From Methylopumilus sp036567085 (GTDB taxonomy: Bacteria > Pseudomonadota > Gammaproteobacteria > Burkholderiales > Methylophilaceae), in contig DATCVG010000086.1 in assembly GCA_036567085.1 (NCBI GenBank), positions 1 through 27,345 of the forward strand: a stretch of DNA of 27,345 nucleotides, in the 5' to 3' direction. Position 1 is the first letter of the stretch. Each line of letters starts with the position of its first letter. Both the position numbers and the translations under genes were made by a program. This document shows positions 1-8,362 of the stretch, in pieces. The notes beneath the pieces were generated by a model. It did not search any database, was not told the DNA's origin, and saw only the letters and a program-made list of their open reading frames with translations.

Positions 1-1
1 T

Positions 2-1273
2 GCGCAGATTGTATCAATCCGCATATTTGATTATTTCGAAAGAGATCCTAGAGCCGAAGCAGTAGCTCAAGAAATTCAAACGGTGGTTAATTTTACAAGA
101 GCTTCTCTCATATCATCAAGAGAAGATAAAAGACTTGAGCTTTTATCAGAGTTATCTACAAAAGGTGATATCAGAATTTATCCTGCATACTACTTTGAGG
201 ATATCGAACCTCTTGCTCCGGATCCCTTCTTGCAAGTTGTTGTAAGAAAACTAAAAGAAAGGCTTGGTGAAAATACAATTGTGATTACCGATCACTATGG
301 CATCCCGGGTCTTTGGGTAAGCTTTTCTATTGATCAAGATGAGTTTTGGGTAGTAATTCCAACGCCGGGTGACAGGCCCTTTCCATGGCATTGGATTGGT
401 TGGGGGATCATTGTTGCTGGCCTTTCAATCATAGGAGCATATGCTACTGCAACAAGAATTAATCGACCTTTGAATCTCTTAATTCAAGCCACCAAACAAT
501 TAAAAAAAGGTGAATTTCCTAAAAAACTCCCTTTAGATAGTGTGACTGAATTCCGCACTATGAGCCAAACTTTTAATGAAATGTCTGAGAGTTTGAGTAA
601 AGTAGATCAAGAGAGAAAAGTTCTTTTAGCAGGAGTGTCTCATGATATTAGGACCCCACTTACTAGGCTAAGGATTGCTATTGAAATGTTGCCTAAAAAA
701 ATTGCGAGTAAGCTTAAAAAAAGCATGGAGGAAGATATCGTTGAAATAGATAATATTCTTAATCAATTTATAGATTATGTTCGAGGATTTAATCAAGAGG
801 CAACAGTTACAACAAATCTCAATGAATTTTTTATTCATTTGAAAAATCAACATCAAATACTTAACCGTAATATTGTTTTTGTGAGTAATCTAAAAATACC
901 AATCTTCTATGACATAAAACCTATCTCATTTAGAAGATTATTTGATAATCTTATTAATAACGCTTTTTCCTACTCCACGGGTGAAGTGATAATTACTATT
1001 AGAAAACATAAAGAAAATATCTCAATTTCTGTTCTCGATGATGGTCCAGGTATTCCGCCAGATCATATCCAAAGGCTTCTAAAGCCTTTTGAGAGATTTG
1101 ATGTGATATCAATAAATAAAAAACAAATATCCGATAATCGAGAGGGTTGTGGACTTGGGTTAGCAATCGTTGACAAAATTACTGAAGCTCATAATGGTAA
1201 ATTAGAAATCTCAAATCGCACTAAAAAGGGCTTAGAGGTAAAAATCATACTGCCTTTAATTAGTGAAAGTTAA
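2..1273 (+). CDS. envZ: EnvZ-type membrane sensor histidine kinase, 5' end cut by window
   Basis: The reading frame is open to the left edge, so the GTG at 83 is internal and not the start; 423 residues are visible. A sensor segment lies before a membrane helix (around positions 389-445), followed by a HAMP linker, a HisKA box with SHDIRTP (phospho-acceptor His codon near 641), an N box (FDNLINNAF), a G1 box (DDGPGIP) and a G2 box (GCGLGLAIV). These are all the parts of an orthodox kinase that autophosphorylates on His and passes phosphate to a response regulator, presumably an OmpR-like partner gene lying upstream outside the window. The N-terminal fragment around VNFTRASL resembles the EnvZ subgroup. 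Its stop overlaps the stop of convergent cysG. The kinase family is certain; the EnvZ name is an inference from domain order and likeness, and the signal sensed is not visible. Confidence 0.85.
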   Translation, partial: AQIVSIRIFDYFERDPRAEAVAQEIQTVVNFTRASLISSREDKRLELLSELSTKGDIRIYPAYYFEDIEPLAPDPFLQVVVRKLKERLGENTIVITDHYGIPGLWVSFSIDQDEFWVVIPTPGDRPFPWHWIGWGIIVAGLSIIGAYATATRINRPLNLLIQATKQLKKGEFPKKLPLDSVTEFRTMSQTFNEMSESLSKVDQERKVLLAGVSHDIRTPLTRLRIAIEMLPKKIASKLKKSMEEDIVEIDNILNQFIDYVRGFNQEATVTTNLNEFFIHLKNQHQILNRNIVFVSNLKIPIFYDIKPISFRRLFDNLINNAFSYSTGEVIITIRKHKENISISVLDDGPGIPPDHIQRLLKPFERFDVISINKKQISDNREGCGLGLAIVDKITEAHNGKLEISNRTKKGLEVKIILPLISES

Positions 1274-2649
1274 TTAAACCACTTTAATTTCTTTCGAAGT
1301 TTGACTACATTCCCAATAATAATAAGAGAAGGTGATTTTAATTTTTCTTTTTTCACCTTTTGCACAATATTAGAAAGAGCTCCCGTTATCACTCTCTGTT
1401 GTGAAGTTGTTCCTTGTTCTACAACAGCAATTGGTAAATCTTTGGAGGCGCCATGTTTTACTAATTCAACACATATTTGTGAAAGTGCTAAAAGACCCAT
1501 ATAAATCACAATAGTCTGATTTGATTTAGCGAGCGAACCCCAATCAAGCATCAATTTTTCATCTTTCATGTGACCTGTAACAAATGTACAAGACTGTGCA
1601 TAGTCTCTATGCGTTAAGGGGATACCTGCATAACTTGATACGCCATTGGCAGCAGTAATTCCAGGCACTACTTGAAATGGAATCTTATGCTCCATAAGCA
1701 TTTCTATCTCTTCTCCGCCTCTGCCAAAAATAAAAGGGTCGCCACCTTTAAGACGCAAAACACGCATACCTTTTTTTGCTAACTTTACGAGTAATTGATT
1801 AATTTTATCTTGTGGCAAAGTATGCCTGTCTCTTTCCTTTCCAACAAAAATTAACTCTGCATCACGTCTCACAAGATTTAATACATCCTTACTGACAAGC
1901 TTGTCATAAACACATACATCCGATCTTTGCATTAAATGAAGTGCTCTAAATGTTAGCAAATCCGGATCACCCGGTCCCCCTCCAACCAAGAAAACTTCCC
2001 CTTGTTTCTTTTGTATTTCATTCCTTTTTACTAGAGCTATTAATTGTTGCGCACTTAATTTCTTAGTTTGATTAAGAAATTGTCTTACCAAAGGATGATC
2101 AATAAAATTTTCCCAAAAAATTCTTCTTGACTGTGATGTTTCATATCGATTTTTGACGCTATCTCTCATTGAGCCCATAACAGACGCAAGTTTACTAAAG
2201 CTATGTGGAATCAAAGCTTCAATTTTTTCACGAACAAATTTAGCTAAAACAGGCGCATTGCCTTCACTGGAAATTGCAATCAATAATGGTGATCGATCTA
2301 TGATTGATCCCATTGTGAAAGTACAAAGCGAAGGCTCGTCAACAACATTAACTGGGATATTAAGTGATTGGGCAGTTTTAGATACCAATGAATTAACTTT
2401 TTTATTATCGGTTGCTGCAACAACGAGCACAGAATTGGTTAAATCATTTATTTCAAAAGACTTTATTTTGACATGAATTTTTTTTAGTTTTTGATAGTAC
2501 TTTAATTCTTTACATAAGCTAGAAGCAATCACGGTAATTTTTGCGTCGGCCTTAAGAAGCATTTCAATCTTTCTTAGAGCAACATCACCCCCTCCTATTA
2601 CCAATACGGGCTTATGTATTAAATTAATAAAAATTGGGAAACTTTTCAT
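1270..2649 (-). CDS. cysG: Siroheme synthase CysG (SUMT / precorrin-2 dehydrogenase / ferrochelatase)
   Basis: 459 residues, close to the 457 of E. coli CysG, with both halves present. The N-terminal half has a Rossmann start (VLVIGGGDVALRK) and the motif NVVDEPSLCTF, whose Asp matches the catalytic Asp104 of the dehydrogenase/chelatase, then AISSEGNAPVLAKF with the Ser that is phosphorylated in the Salmonella enzyme. The C-terminal half is the SAM-dependent uroporphyrinogen III methyltransferase, with VGGGPGDPDLLT, KGGDPFIFGRGGEE and a VPGITAA loop. Together they turn uroporphyrinogen III into siroheme, the cofactor of sulfite and nitrite reductases. The gene stands alone, divergent from miaB and convergent with the sensor kinase (4 bp stop overlap). 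No clear Shine-Dalgarno precedes the ATG. A pure cobalamin role is unlikely because the dehydrogenase/chelatase half is intact. Confidence 0.95.
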   Translation of the reverse strand: MKSFPIFINLIHKPVLVIGGGDVALRKIEMLLKADAKITVIASSLCKELKYYQKLKKIHVKIKSFEINDLTNSVLVVAATDNKKVNSLVSKTAQSLNIPVNVVDEPSLCTFTMGSIIDRSPLLIAISSEGNAPVLAKFVREKIEALIPHSFSKLASVMGSMRDSVKNRYETSQSRRIFWENFIDHPLVRQFLNQTKKLSAQQLIALVKRNEIQKKQGEVFLVGGGPGDPDLLTFRALHLMQRSDVCVYDKLVSKDVLNLVRRDAELIFVGKERDRHTLPQDKINQLLVKLAKKGMRVLRLKGGDPFIFGRGGEEIEMLMEHKIPFQVVPGITAANGVSSYAGIPLTHRDYAQSCTFVTGHMKDEKLMLDWGSLAKSNQTIVIYMGLLALSQICVELVKHGASKDLPIAVVEQGTTSQQRVITGALSNIVQKVKKEKLKSPSLIIIGNVVKLRKKLKWFN

Positions 2650-2732
2650 AACATCATTTTACATGCTCATTGAAAGATAGATCTTATCTAAAAAGCAATA
2701 ATTTATCTGTATTATTAATCTTTTAAAGCCAC

Positions 2733-2738
2733 TATACT
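2733..2738 (+). promoter_or_regulatory. Possible -10 box for miaB operon
   Basis: TATACT lies 43 bases before the miaB ATG in the 132 bp gap between divergent cysG and miaB, matching TATAAT at five of six places. No convincing -35 hexamer sits 16-18 bp upstream, so this is a weak call. The same gap holds a short dyad (AGATA-GATCT-TATCT, 2675-2689) of unknown meaning. Confidence 0.25.
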
Positions 2739-2781
2739 TAATACAACCTAATTTTAATGCACCATCTATTTCAATAGCTTT

Positions 2782-4104
2782 ATGCTTAAAAAAGTTTTTA
2801 TTAAAACGTTCGGCTGTCAAATGAATGAGTACGACTCATCTAAAATGCAGGATGTATTAAATCAAACTCACGCTTCTTCCAAAACAGAAAATCCGAAGGA
2901 AGCTGATCTTATTATCTTAAATACTTGCTCTGTCAGAGAAAAGGCTGAAGAAAAAATATACAGTCACCTTGGTGAATATGAAGCTCTTAAAAAAATCAAT
3001 CCCAACTTACTTATTGCAATTGGAGGATGTGTTGCTAGCCAAGAAGGTGCCAATATTCTTAAACGAGCACCTTTTGTAGATGTTATTTTTGGCCCACAAA
3101 CTCTTCATCGATTACCAGAGTTGGTAAACAAAAGAAAATCAACTGGCTCATCACAAGTTGATATTTCTTTCCCTGAAATAGAAAAGTTTGATCATCTTCC
3201 CGCTCCGAGCTTTTCAGGGGCTTCTGCTTTGGTTTCAATTATTGAGGGATGCAGCAAATATTGTTCATTCTGTGTTGTTCCTTATACGCGTGGGGAAGAA
3301 ATCTCTAGGCCTTTTGATGATGTATTAGCTGAAGTGATTCATTTAGCATCTTTAGGTGCAAAAGAAATCACTCTTCTCGGACAAAATGTTAATGCTTATC
3401 GATCTATCACTAAAAATGGATCTTCTGCAGATCTGGCTTTACTTATAGAATATATTTCTGAGATTGATGCAATTAAACGCATTAAATTTACAACAAGTCA
3501 TCCTAATGAAATGAATGACAGTCTTATAGAATGTTTTGGAAAATTTCCAAAGCTCGCAGCACATCTTCACTTGCCTATTCAATCAGGCTCAGACCGCATA
3601 TTGTCATCAATGAAGAGAAATTACACGGCTTTAGAATACAAAAATATCATAAGAAGATTAAAAAAGAATTGTCCTCAAATTTCAATAAGCTCTGATTTTA
3701 TTGTTGGATTCCCTAACGAAACAGATGCTGATTTTGAAATGACAAAAAAAATTATGGAGGATATTAAATTTGATTTCAGCTTTAGTTTTTTATATAGCCC
3801 AAGACCAGGAACTCCAGCCTCATACATTCAAGATGAAATCTCTCATGAGACAAAATTAAGAAGATTGAATGAATTACAATTAATGAATGATGCGCAAGGC
3901 AAGGCGATCAGTCATCTTATGCTAGGTACTAAACAACGTATTTTAATTGATGGTCAATCATGGAAGAATCCAAGTGAAATGGCTGGCAAAACAGATAATA
4001 ATAGAGTAGTTGATGTTAAAGCCGATAAATCATTTATTAACCAATTTGTAGACGTCATAATTACCGAGGTAACCTCAAAAAGACTTCGCGGAGAAATTAT
4101 TTAA
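2782..4104 (+). CDS. miaB: tRNA-2-methylthio-N6-isopentenyladenosine synthase MiaB
   Basis: A radical-SAM methylthiotransferase that adds a methylthio group to isopentenyl-adenosine 37 of tRNAs reading UNN codons. The 440-residue protein keeps all six cluster cysteines: C12 (FGCQMN), C49 (NTCSVRE) and C83 (GGCVAS) for the auxiliary 4Fe-4S cluster, and C157/C161/C164 (CSKYCSFC) for the radical-SAM cluster, the last three at the same numbers as in E. coli. A TRAM-like RNA-binding tail ends the protein. The product lacks features of RimO, and the gene heads miaB-ybeZ-ybeY-corC as in many Proteobacteria. The ATG at 2782 gives the expected N-terminus; no strong Shine-Dalgarno is visible. The next gene starts one base after the stop codon. 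Confidence 0.96.
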   Translation: MLKKVFIKTFGCQMNEYDSSKMQDVLNQTHASSKTENPKEADLIILNTCSVREKAEEKIYSHLGEYEALKKINPNLLIAIGGCVASQEGANILKRAPFVDVIFGPQTLHRLPELVNKRKSTGSSQVDISFPEIEKFDHLPAPSFSGASALVSIIEGCSKYCSFCVVPYTRGEEISRPFDDVLAEVIHLASLGAKEITLLGQNVNAYRSITKNGSSADLALLIEYISEIDAIKRIKFTTSHPNEMNDSLIECFGKFPKLAAHLHLPIQSGSDRILSSMKRNYTALEYKNIIRRLKKNCPQISISSDFIVGFPNETDADFEMTKKIMEDIKFDFSFSFLYSPRPGTPASYIQDEISHETKLRRLNELQLMNDAQGKAISHLMLGTKQRILIDGQSWKNPSEMAGKTDNNRVVDVKADKSFINQFVDVIITEVTSKRLRGEII

Positions 4105-4105
4105 T

Positions 4106-5062
4106 ATGGGCATGGAATTCGAATTACCTTCTGACAACAACAGGCAATTATCTAATTTATGTGGTGTATTAGATCAAAATCTAAAGCAAATTGAAGCTGC
4201 ATTAGAGGTTGATATCGTAAGACGTGGATCAAGTTTTGTTATAAACGGCTCTTCAAAAAATATAAAAGCTGCAGTAGCTCTTATCCAAAAATTTTACAAG
4301 AAAGCTATTGGCCCTATTGAACTAGAAGATATTCAATTAGGACTTGTCGAAATTAATAAATTTGAAAAAGGAATAAAAGTAACTTCAGAAATCAATGAAC
4401 TCAAAACAAAAAGAACTGACCTCAGGGGCAGAACGCCTAGACAAAATGCATACTTAAAAAATATACAAGATTTTGATATCACTTTTGGCATTGGTCCCGC
4501 AGGTACAGGAAAAACTTATCTTGCTGTTGCTAGCGCTGTAGATGCAATTAACAGGGATAAAATTAAACGTATCGTTTTGGTTAGGCCTGCTGTAGAAGCT
4601 GGTGAGAGATTAGGTTTTCTTCCCGGTGATTTAGCACAAAAAGTGAATCCTTATTTAAGACCTCTCTATGATGCACTCTATGATTTGGCCGGCTACGACA
4701 ATGTTCATAAAATGATTGATAAAAGTATCATCGAAATAGCGCCCTTAGCCTATATGAGAGGTCGTACACTTAATCAAAGCTTCATCATCTTAGATGAAGC
4801 TCAAAATACTACTCCTGAACAGATGAAGATGTTCTTGACACGGATAGGTTTTGGATCAAAAACTGTGATTACAGGTGATATTACTCAAATTGATTTAGCG
4901 AAAGGTCAAAAAAGTGGCTTAATTGAAGCAAAAAAGATTTTGTCGAAAGTGAAAGGCATTGCATTTACTCAATTCTTATCTGAAGATGTAGTAAGACATC
5001 CTCTTGTTCAAAAAATTATTAATGCGTATGAAAATTTTGAAAAAAAGAAAGTAGATAATTAA
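4106..5062 (+). CDS. ybeZ: PhoH-family ATPase YbeZ
   Basis: A cytoplasmic P-loop NTPase of the PhoH family, 318 residues. Walker A is GPAGTGKT (130-137) and Walker B is FIILDEAQ (226-233), followed by a sensor-like ITGDITQIDL. The roughly 120-residue N-terminal part has the RNA-binding-like fold usual in YbeZ proteins. In other bacteria YbeZ works with YbeY in rRNA handling, which fits its place directly before ybeY. The start ATG at 4106 lies one base after the miaB stop, implying translational coupling; a second ATG at 4112 is an alternative. Family assignment is firm; the exact biochemical role is not settled for the family. Confidence 0.93.
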   Translation: MGMEFELPSDNNRQLSNLCGVLDQNLKQIEAALEVDIVRRGSSFVINGSSKNIKAAVALIQKFYKKAIGPIELEDIQLGLVEINKFEKGIKVTSEINELKTKRTDLRGRTPRQNAYLKNIQDFDITFGIGPAGTGKTYLAVASAVDAINRDKIKRIVLVRPAVEAGERLGFLPGDLAQKVNPYLRPLYDALYDLAGYDNVHKMIDKSIIEIAPLAYMRGRTLNQSFIILDEAQNTTPEQMKMFLTRIGFGSKTVITGDITQIDLAKGQKSGLIEAKKILSKVKGIAFTQFLSEDVVRHPLVQKIINAYENFEKKKVDN

Positions 5063-5068
5063 CTTCAA

Positions 5069-5524
5069 ATGGAATTAAAACCCATCATTGCAATTCAAGA
5101 TATGGTGCACACAAAACCAATAGTAAAAAAAACACACTGCTACAAATGGCTTGCACCTATCATTGATCATAATGCCGAAATAACCATTCGAATTGTAGGA
5201 AGTGATGAATCAAAAAATCTAAATGCTATTTATCGCAAAAAAAAATATCCAACTAATGTACTTTCTTTTCTTATAGACGATGCGCATCATCTCATTGGAG
5301 ATATTGTCCTTTGCGCTCCAGTCATAGAAGAAGAAGCAAGAGATCAATCGAAAAATCTCGAAGCTCACTATGCTCACCTTATTATTCATGGCGCACTTCA
5401 TTTATATGGTTATGATCATGAAAATAAAAAAGATGCTGAAATTATGGAAGAAAAAGAGATTAAAATTTTAACTAAACTCGGCTATAAAAACCCTTATCTT
5501 TTAGAAGAGAAAAAATCGCAATGA
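5069..5524 (+). CDS. ybeY: Endoribonuclease YbeY
   Basis: A 151-residue zinc-dependent single-strand endoribonuclease needed for 16S rRNA 3'-end maturation and ribosome quality control. The zinc triad is H107, H111 and H117 in HGALHLYGYDH, and R56 in the AIYRKKKYPTNVLSF segment matches the conserved Arg of the family. It lies six bases after ybeZ and its TGA overlaps the ATG of corC (ATGA at 5521-5524). The N-terminal 25 residues are poorly conserved, so a later start is possible, but the first ATG after ybeZ is the natural one. Confidence 0.95.
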   Translation: MELKPIIAIQDMVHTKPIVKKTHCYKWLAPIIDHNAEITIRIVGSDESKNLNAIYRKKKYPTNVLSFLIDDAHHLIGDIVLCAPVIEEEARDQSKNLEAHYAHLIIHGALHLYGYDHENKKDAEIMEEKEIKILTKLGYKNPYLLEEKKSQ

Positions 5525-6354
5525 GCGAATCAAAAAAATCTAAATTAATTGAACGTCTGAGTCATTTTCTTTTAAGAGGCCCTGAAGATCGGGAGCAGCT
5601 TTTTGAGTTGCTTAAGTCTTCATATGAAAAAAATTTAATGGACGCTGATTCGCTATCTATGATTGAGGGTGTTCTTCAGGTTTCAGAAATGCAGGTAAGA
5701 GATATCATGATTCCAAGATCACAAATGGATGTTATTGATATTTCTCACTCACCTGAAAAATTTATTCCTTTTATTATAGCGACGGCTCACTCGCGCTTTC
5801 CTGTGATTGAAGATGACAAAAATGATGTCATTGGTATATTGCTAGCCAAGGATCTTCTTAAATATTATGCAGGCGACGACTTTGAAATTAGAGATATGTT
5901 GCGCCCTGCTATATTCATTCCAGAATCCAAAAGACTTAATGTGCTTCTCAAAGAATTCAGAAGTAGTCGAAATCATATTGCAATTGTAGTAGACGAATAC
6001 GGCGGCGTCTCAGGTATGGTTACAATTGAAGATGTTTTAGAACAAATCGTGGGTGAAATTGAGGATGAATTTGATTTTGATGAGACTGAGGATAATATCA
6101 TTCAAGACAAAGATGGTCGCTATAGAGTAAAAGCATCAACTGAAATTGAAGACTTTAATGAATTTTTTAAGGTGACTTTTAGTAATGAGGAATTTTCAAC
6201 TATCGGTGGTTTAATTATTCATGCATTTGGTCATCTGCCAAAACGAGATGAAAAAATTACTTTTCAAGGATTCAAAATTACAGTTTTACGAGCAGATAGT
6301 CGCAAACTCTATTCCATCCTTCTTGAAATTGACACTCCTGGTAATAACGTGTAA
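5521..6354 (+). CDS. corC: CBS-domain protein CorC (YbeX)
   Basis: A soluble 277-residue protein with paired CBS domains (about 60-115 and 125-180; VRDIMIPRSQMD, then VVDEYGGVSGMVTIEDVLE) and a C-terminal CorC/HlyC domain (about 195-270). It has no membrane segment, which separates it from the larger membrane CorB-type proteins. E. coli CorC/YbeX has been linked to Mg2+/Co2+ efflux and more recently to ribosome metabolism. Its place after ybeY, with a 4 bp overlap, matches the conserved ybeZ-ybeY-ybeX order. It is usually followed at once by lnt, but here another gene intervenes. Ligand and partner cannot be read from the sequence. Confidence 0.93.
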   Translation: MSESKKSKLIERLSHFLLRGPEDREQLFELLKSSYEKNLMDADSLSMIEGVLQVSEMQVRDIMIPRSQMDVIDISHSPEKFIPFIIATAHSRFPVIEDDKNDVIGILLAKDLLKYYAGDDFEIRDMLRPAIFIPESKRLNVLLKEFRSSRNHIAIVVDEYGGVSGMVTIEDVLEQIVGEIEDEFDFDETEDNIIQDKDGRYRVKASTEIEDFNEFFKVTFSNEEFSTIGGLIIHAFGHLPKRDEKITFQGFKITVLRADSRKLYSILLEIDTPGNNV

Positions 6355-6405
6355 TTTTTTGAACTAATCGACTTATTCTTTTTCCTATGACTTTGGGAGC
6401 CCTTA

Positions 6406-6774
6406 ATGAAAAAACAATTTTTAGCTATTCTTTTAATCTTATCTCCACACCTTTTCGCTAACGAAATTGATAAAAGCACTCTTCCTGTAGACGAAAAATC
6501 CTTTATTGAGGCTATCAGTAGTTTTAATAAAGACGAAATCCTAAAAGCTCTCGGAGAACCAGCTTCCAAAGAAGATATTAAAATCAAATCGTCTGATCAG
6601 GTAGTAGGATCGGTTTGGCAATATCATCATATTAATACTGCGGAAAATGGCAGCTATTACCCCATAACAGAATTAGATTTCCTAGATGAGTTTGTTGAGA
6701 CTGTTGTTTTTATAAATAATAACGGTGAACCTTCAGCTAGCCCCTCTCAAACATACAAAATTCAAAAGCCTTAA
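6406..6774 (+). CDS. Small exported protein, possibly SmpA/BamE-like
   Basis: 122 residues with an apparent Sec signal peptide (basic KK, hydrophobic core, likely cleavage after LFA18) and no lipobox Cys. The mature part has a helix-rich segment, then DEILKALGEPASKED, a short gap and GSVWQYHH, which resembles the pattern 'hxxLGxPxxxxxxxxxxxWxY' of SmpA/BamE-type small periplasmic folds. A strand-like ETVVFINNNG follows. I do not recognise the exact family. A good Shine-Dalgarno (GGGAG, 6395-6399) precedes the ATG, stronger than those of most operon neighbours. It sits between corC and lnt, normally adjacent, and a terminator hairpin begins within its last codons. A periplasmic or outer-membrane role is inferred only from the signal peptide. 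Confidence 0.75.
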   Translation: MKKQFLAILLILSPHLFANEIDKSTLPVDEKSFIEAISSFNKDEILKALGEPASKEDIKIKSSDQVVGSVWQYHHINTAENGSYYPITELDFLDEFVETVVFINNNGEPSASPSQTYKIQKP

Positions 6775-6790
6775 TTACTTTTAAGGCTTT
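6765..6790 (+). terminator. Hairpin terminator overlapping stop codon of the exported-protein gene
   Basis: A perfect 10-bp inverted repeat (AAAGCCTTAA and TTAAGGCTTT) with a six-base loop TTACTT. The 3' arm ends in TTT and is followed by ATTGTT, a modest U-rich run. The TAA stop (6772-6774) lies in the left arm. Terminator function is inferred from structure; leaky read-through into lnt is possible because of the short U tract. Confidence 0.6.
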
Positions 6791-6835
6791 ATTGTTCATA
6801 ATTCAGTACAATTGTCTTAAACGACTTCTTGTATC

Positions 6836-8335
6836 TTGAATAATCACTATCCATTCTTTTATATAGCTATTTCCTTTTTGCTCGGAGCTCTTTCAGTTCT
6901 GAGTTTTGCTCCTTTTTACTATCACTTTATTTCGCTCATTTCCCTGAGCGGTCTTTTTTACATTTGGTACAAATTAAACCATGCAAGATGGGGCTTTCTA
7001 TCGGGGCTTTTTTTTGGGTTAGGCTTATTTTGCTTTGGCATTTCGTGGATTTACATAAGTCTAAATTTATATGGTGGCATGCCTCCATGGTTAGCATATT
7101 TAAGTACTTTTTTATTCTGCCTCTTTTTAGCTTTTTTTATTGGTATTGTTGGATGGCTTTCTTCACATCGAAAATCGAGCTTTTTTTTAATTCCATTTAT
7201 TTGGACATTATTTGAATGGATTAAAGGCTGGTTTTTAACAGGATTTCCATGGCTCACAATGGGTTATTCACAAGTACCTTCCAGCCCTCTTGTTGGATTC
7301 TTACCGATTATAGGTATTTATGGAGTAACCTTCATAGTCACTTTTTTAGCTTTAATATTTAACCTTATTTTGCTTGATAAAAACAAGCGCTCGCAACTTA
7401 TAAAACTTAGTGCAATAGGTTTTGTATTACTATCAGGTCAACTTCTTAAAAATATTGAATGGAGTGATCGTATTGGTGAGCCTGTAACCGTGTCACTTGT
7501 TCAAGGTAATATTGCTCAGGATATTAAATGGCAAAAAGATACTATTTCACAAACATTAAATACGTATCAAACGCTTATACAAAAAACAAAGGGCCAGATT
7601 ATTCTTCTTCCTGAAACTGCTTTGCCACTGCTCCTAGAATATATCCCTACAACATTTAAAGAATTTATTTTAAGACATGCTTCAAAAGAACAAAGTCACA
7701 TTTTTATGGGTGCGATTGAGCGCCAAGACACAAAATATTTTAATGTTGTACTAAATTTAAAAAATGATGCATTTCAAGTTTATCGCAAATCACATTTAGT
7801 ACCATTTGGTGAATTCATACCCTTGAAATTTATTTTTCAATACATTTATACACATTATCTCAATATGCCTATGAATGACCTATCAAGAGGTAGCGTCCAC
7901 CAAAAGCCTATGGCTATTGCGAATCAAAAAATTGCATTTAATATTTGTTATGAAGATCTGTTTGGTGAGGAAATTATTCAAGCCCTTCCCTCCGCAACAC
8001 TTATAGCTAATATAAGTAATGATGCATGGTATGGAAGATCTATTGCTGCTTACCAGCACTTACAATTTTCTCAAGCAAGAGCTATAGAAACAGGAAGAAT
8101 GGTTATTCGCGCCACAAATACTGGCGCTACAGCCATTATTGATGAACATGGGATTCTTTTAGAAACACTGCCTGAATTTACTGAAGGTGTTCTCGAGGGC
8201 TCCGTGCAAGGATTCAAAAATGCAACGCCTTATGTTTTGCTAGGTAATTGGCCTGTTATTTCTTTATGTTTCATTGCGCTTCTTGGTTGGTTTATGAGGC
8301 CTTCAAAACTTTTATGGATATTGAAAAAGAAGTAG
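6836..8335 (+). CDS. lnt: Apolipoprotein N-acyltransferase Lnt
   Basis: An inner-membrane enzyme that adds the third acyl chain to lipoproteins. The 499-residue protein has several membrane helices in residues 5-200, then a nitrilase-type periplasmic domain with the catalytic triad E260 (LLPETALP), K318 (YRKSHLVPFGEF) and C371 (NICYEDLF), and a last C-terminal helix near 475. The start is TTG at 6836: an in-frame stop lies at 6818-6820, no ATG or GTG fits before the first helix, and the next in-frame ATG (near 7079) would remove two helices. No Shine-Dalgarno is visible. It follows the hairpin at 6765-6790, so it needs read-through or its own promoter; TACAAT at 6807-6812 is a possible -10 without a good -35. 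Confidence 0.95.
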   Translation: MNNHYPFFYIAISFLLGALSVLSFAPFYYHFISLISLSGLFYIWYKLNHARWGFLSGLFFGLGLFCFGISWIYISLNLYGGMPPWLAYLSTFLFCLFLAFFIGIVGWLSSHRKSSFFLIPFIWTLFEWIKGWFLTGFPWLTMGYSQVPSSPLVGFLPIIGIYGVTFIVTFLALIFNLILLDKNKRSQLIKLSAIGFVLLSGQLLKNIEWSDRIGEPVTVSLVQGNIAQDIKWQKDTISQTLNTYQTLIQKTKGQIILLPETALPLLLEYIPTTFKEFILRHASKEQSHIFMGAIERQDTKYFNVVLNLKNDAFQVYRKSHLVPFGEFIPLKFIFQYIYTHYLNMPMNDLSRGSVHQKPMAIANQKIAFNICYEDLFGEEIIQALPSATLIANISNDAWYGRSIAAYQHLQFSQARAIETGRMVIRATNTGATAIIDEHGILLETLPEFTEGVLEGSVQGFKNATPYVLLGNWPVISLCFIALLGWFMRPSKLLWILKKK

Positions 8336-8362
8336 AATGCATGAATTAGAGATCAATTCATT

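Noticed and set aside
83..85. GTG as the start of the sensor kinase
   Set aside because: The frame is open to the left edge and the upstream residues look like kinase sequence, so the gene is truncated by the window, not started here.
2153..2476. 107-codon open frame antisense to cysG
   Set aside because: It has no recognisable domain or ribosome-binding site and lies fully inside a well-supported gene.
6964..7215. Possible frameshift or second gene inside lnt
   Set aside because: The lnt frame is continuous with all helices and the catalytic triad; the other frame is a by-product of T-rich membrane codons.
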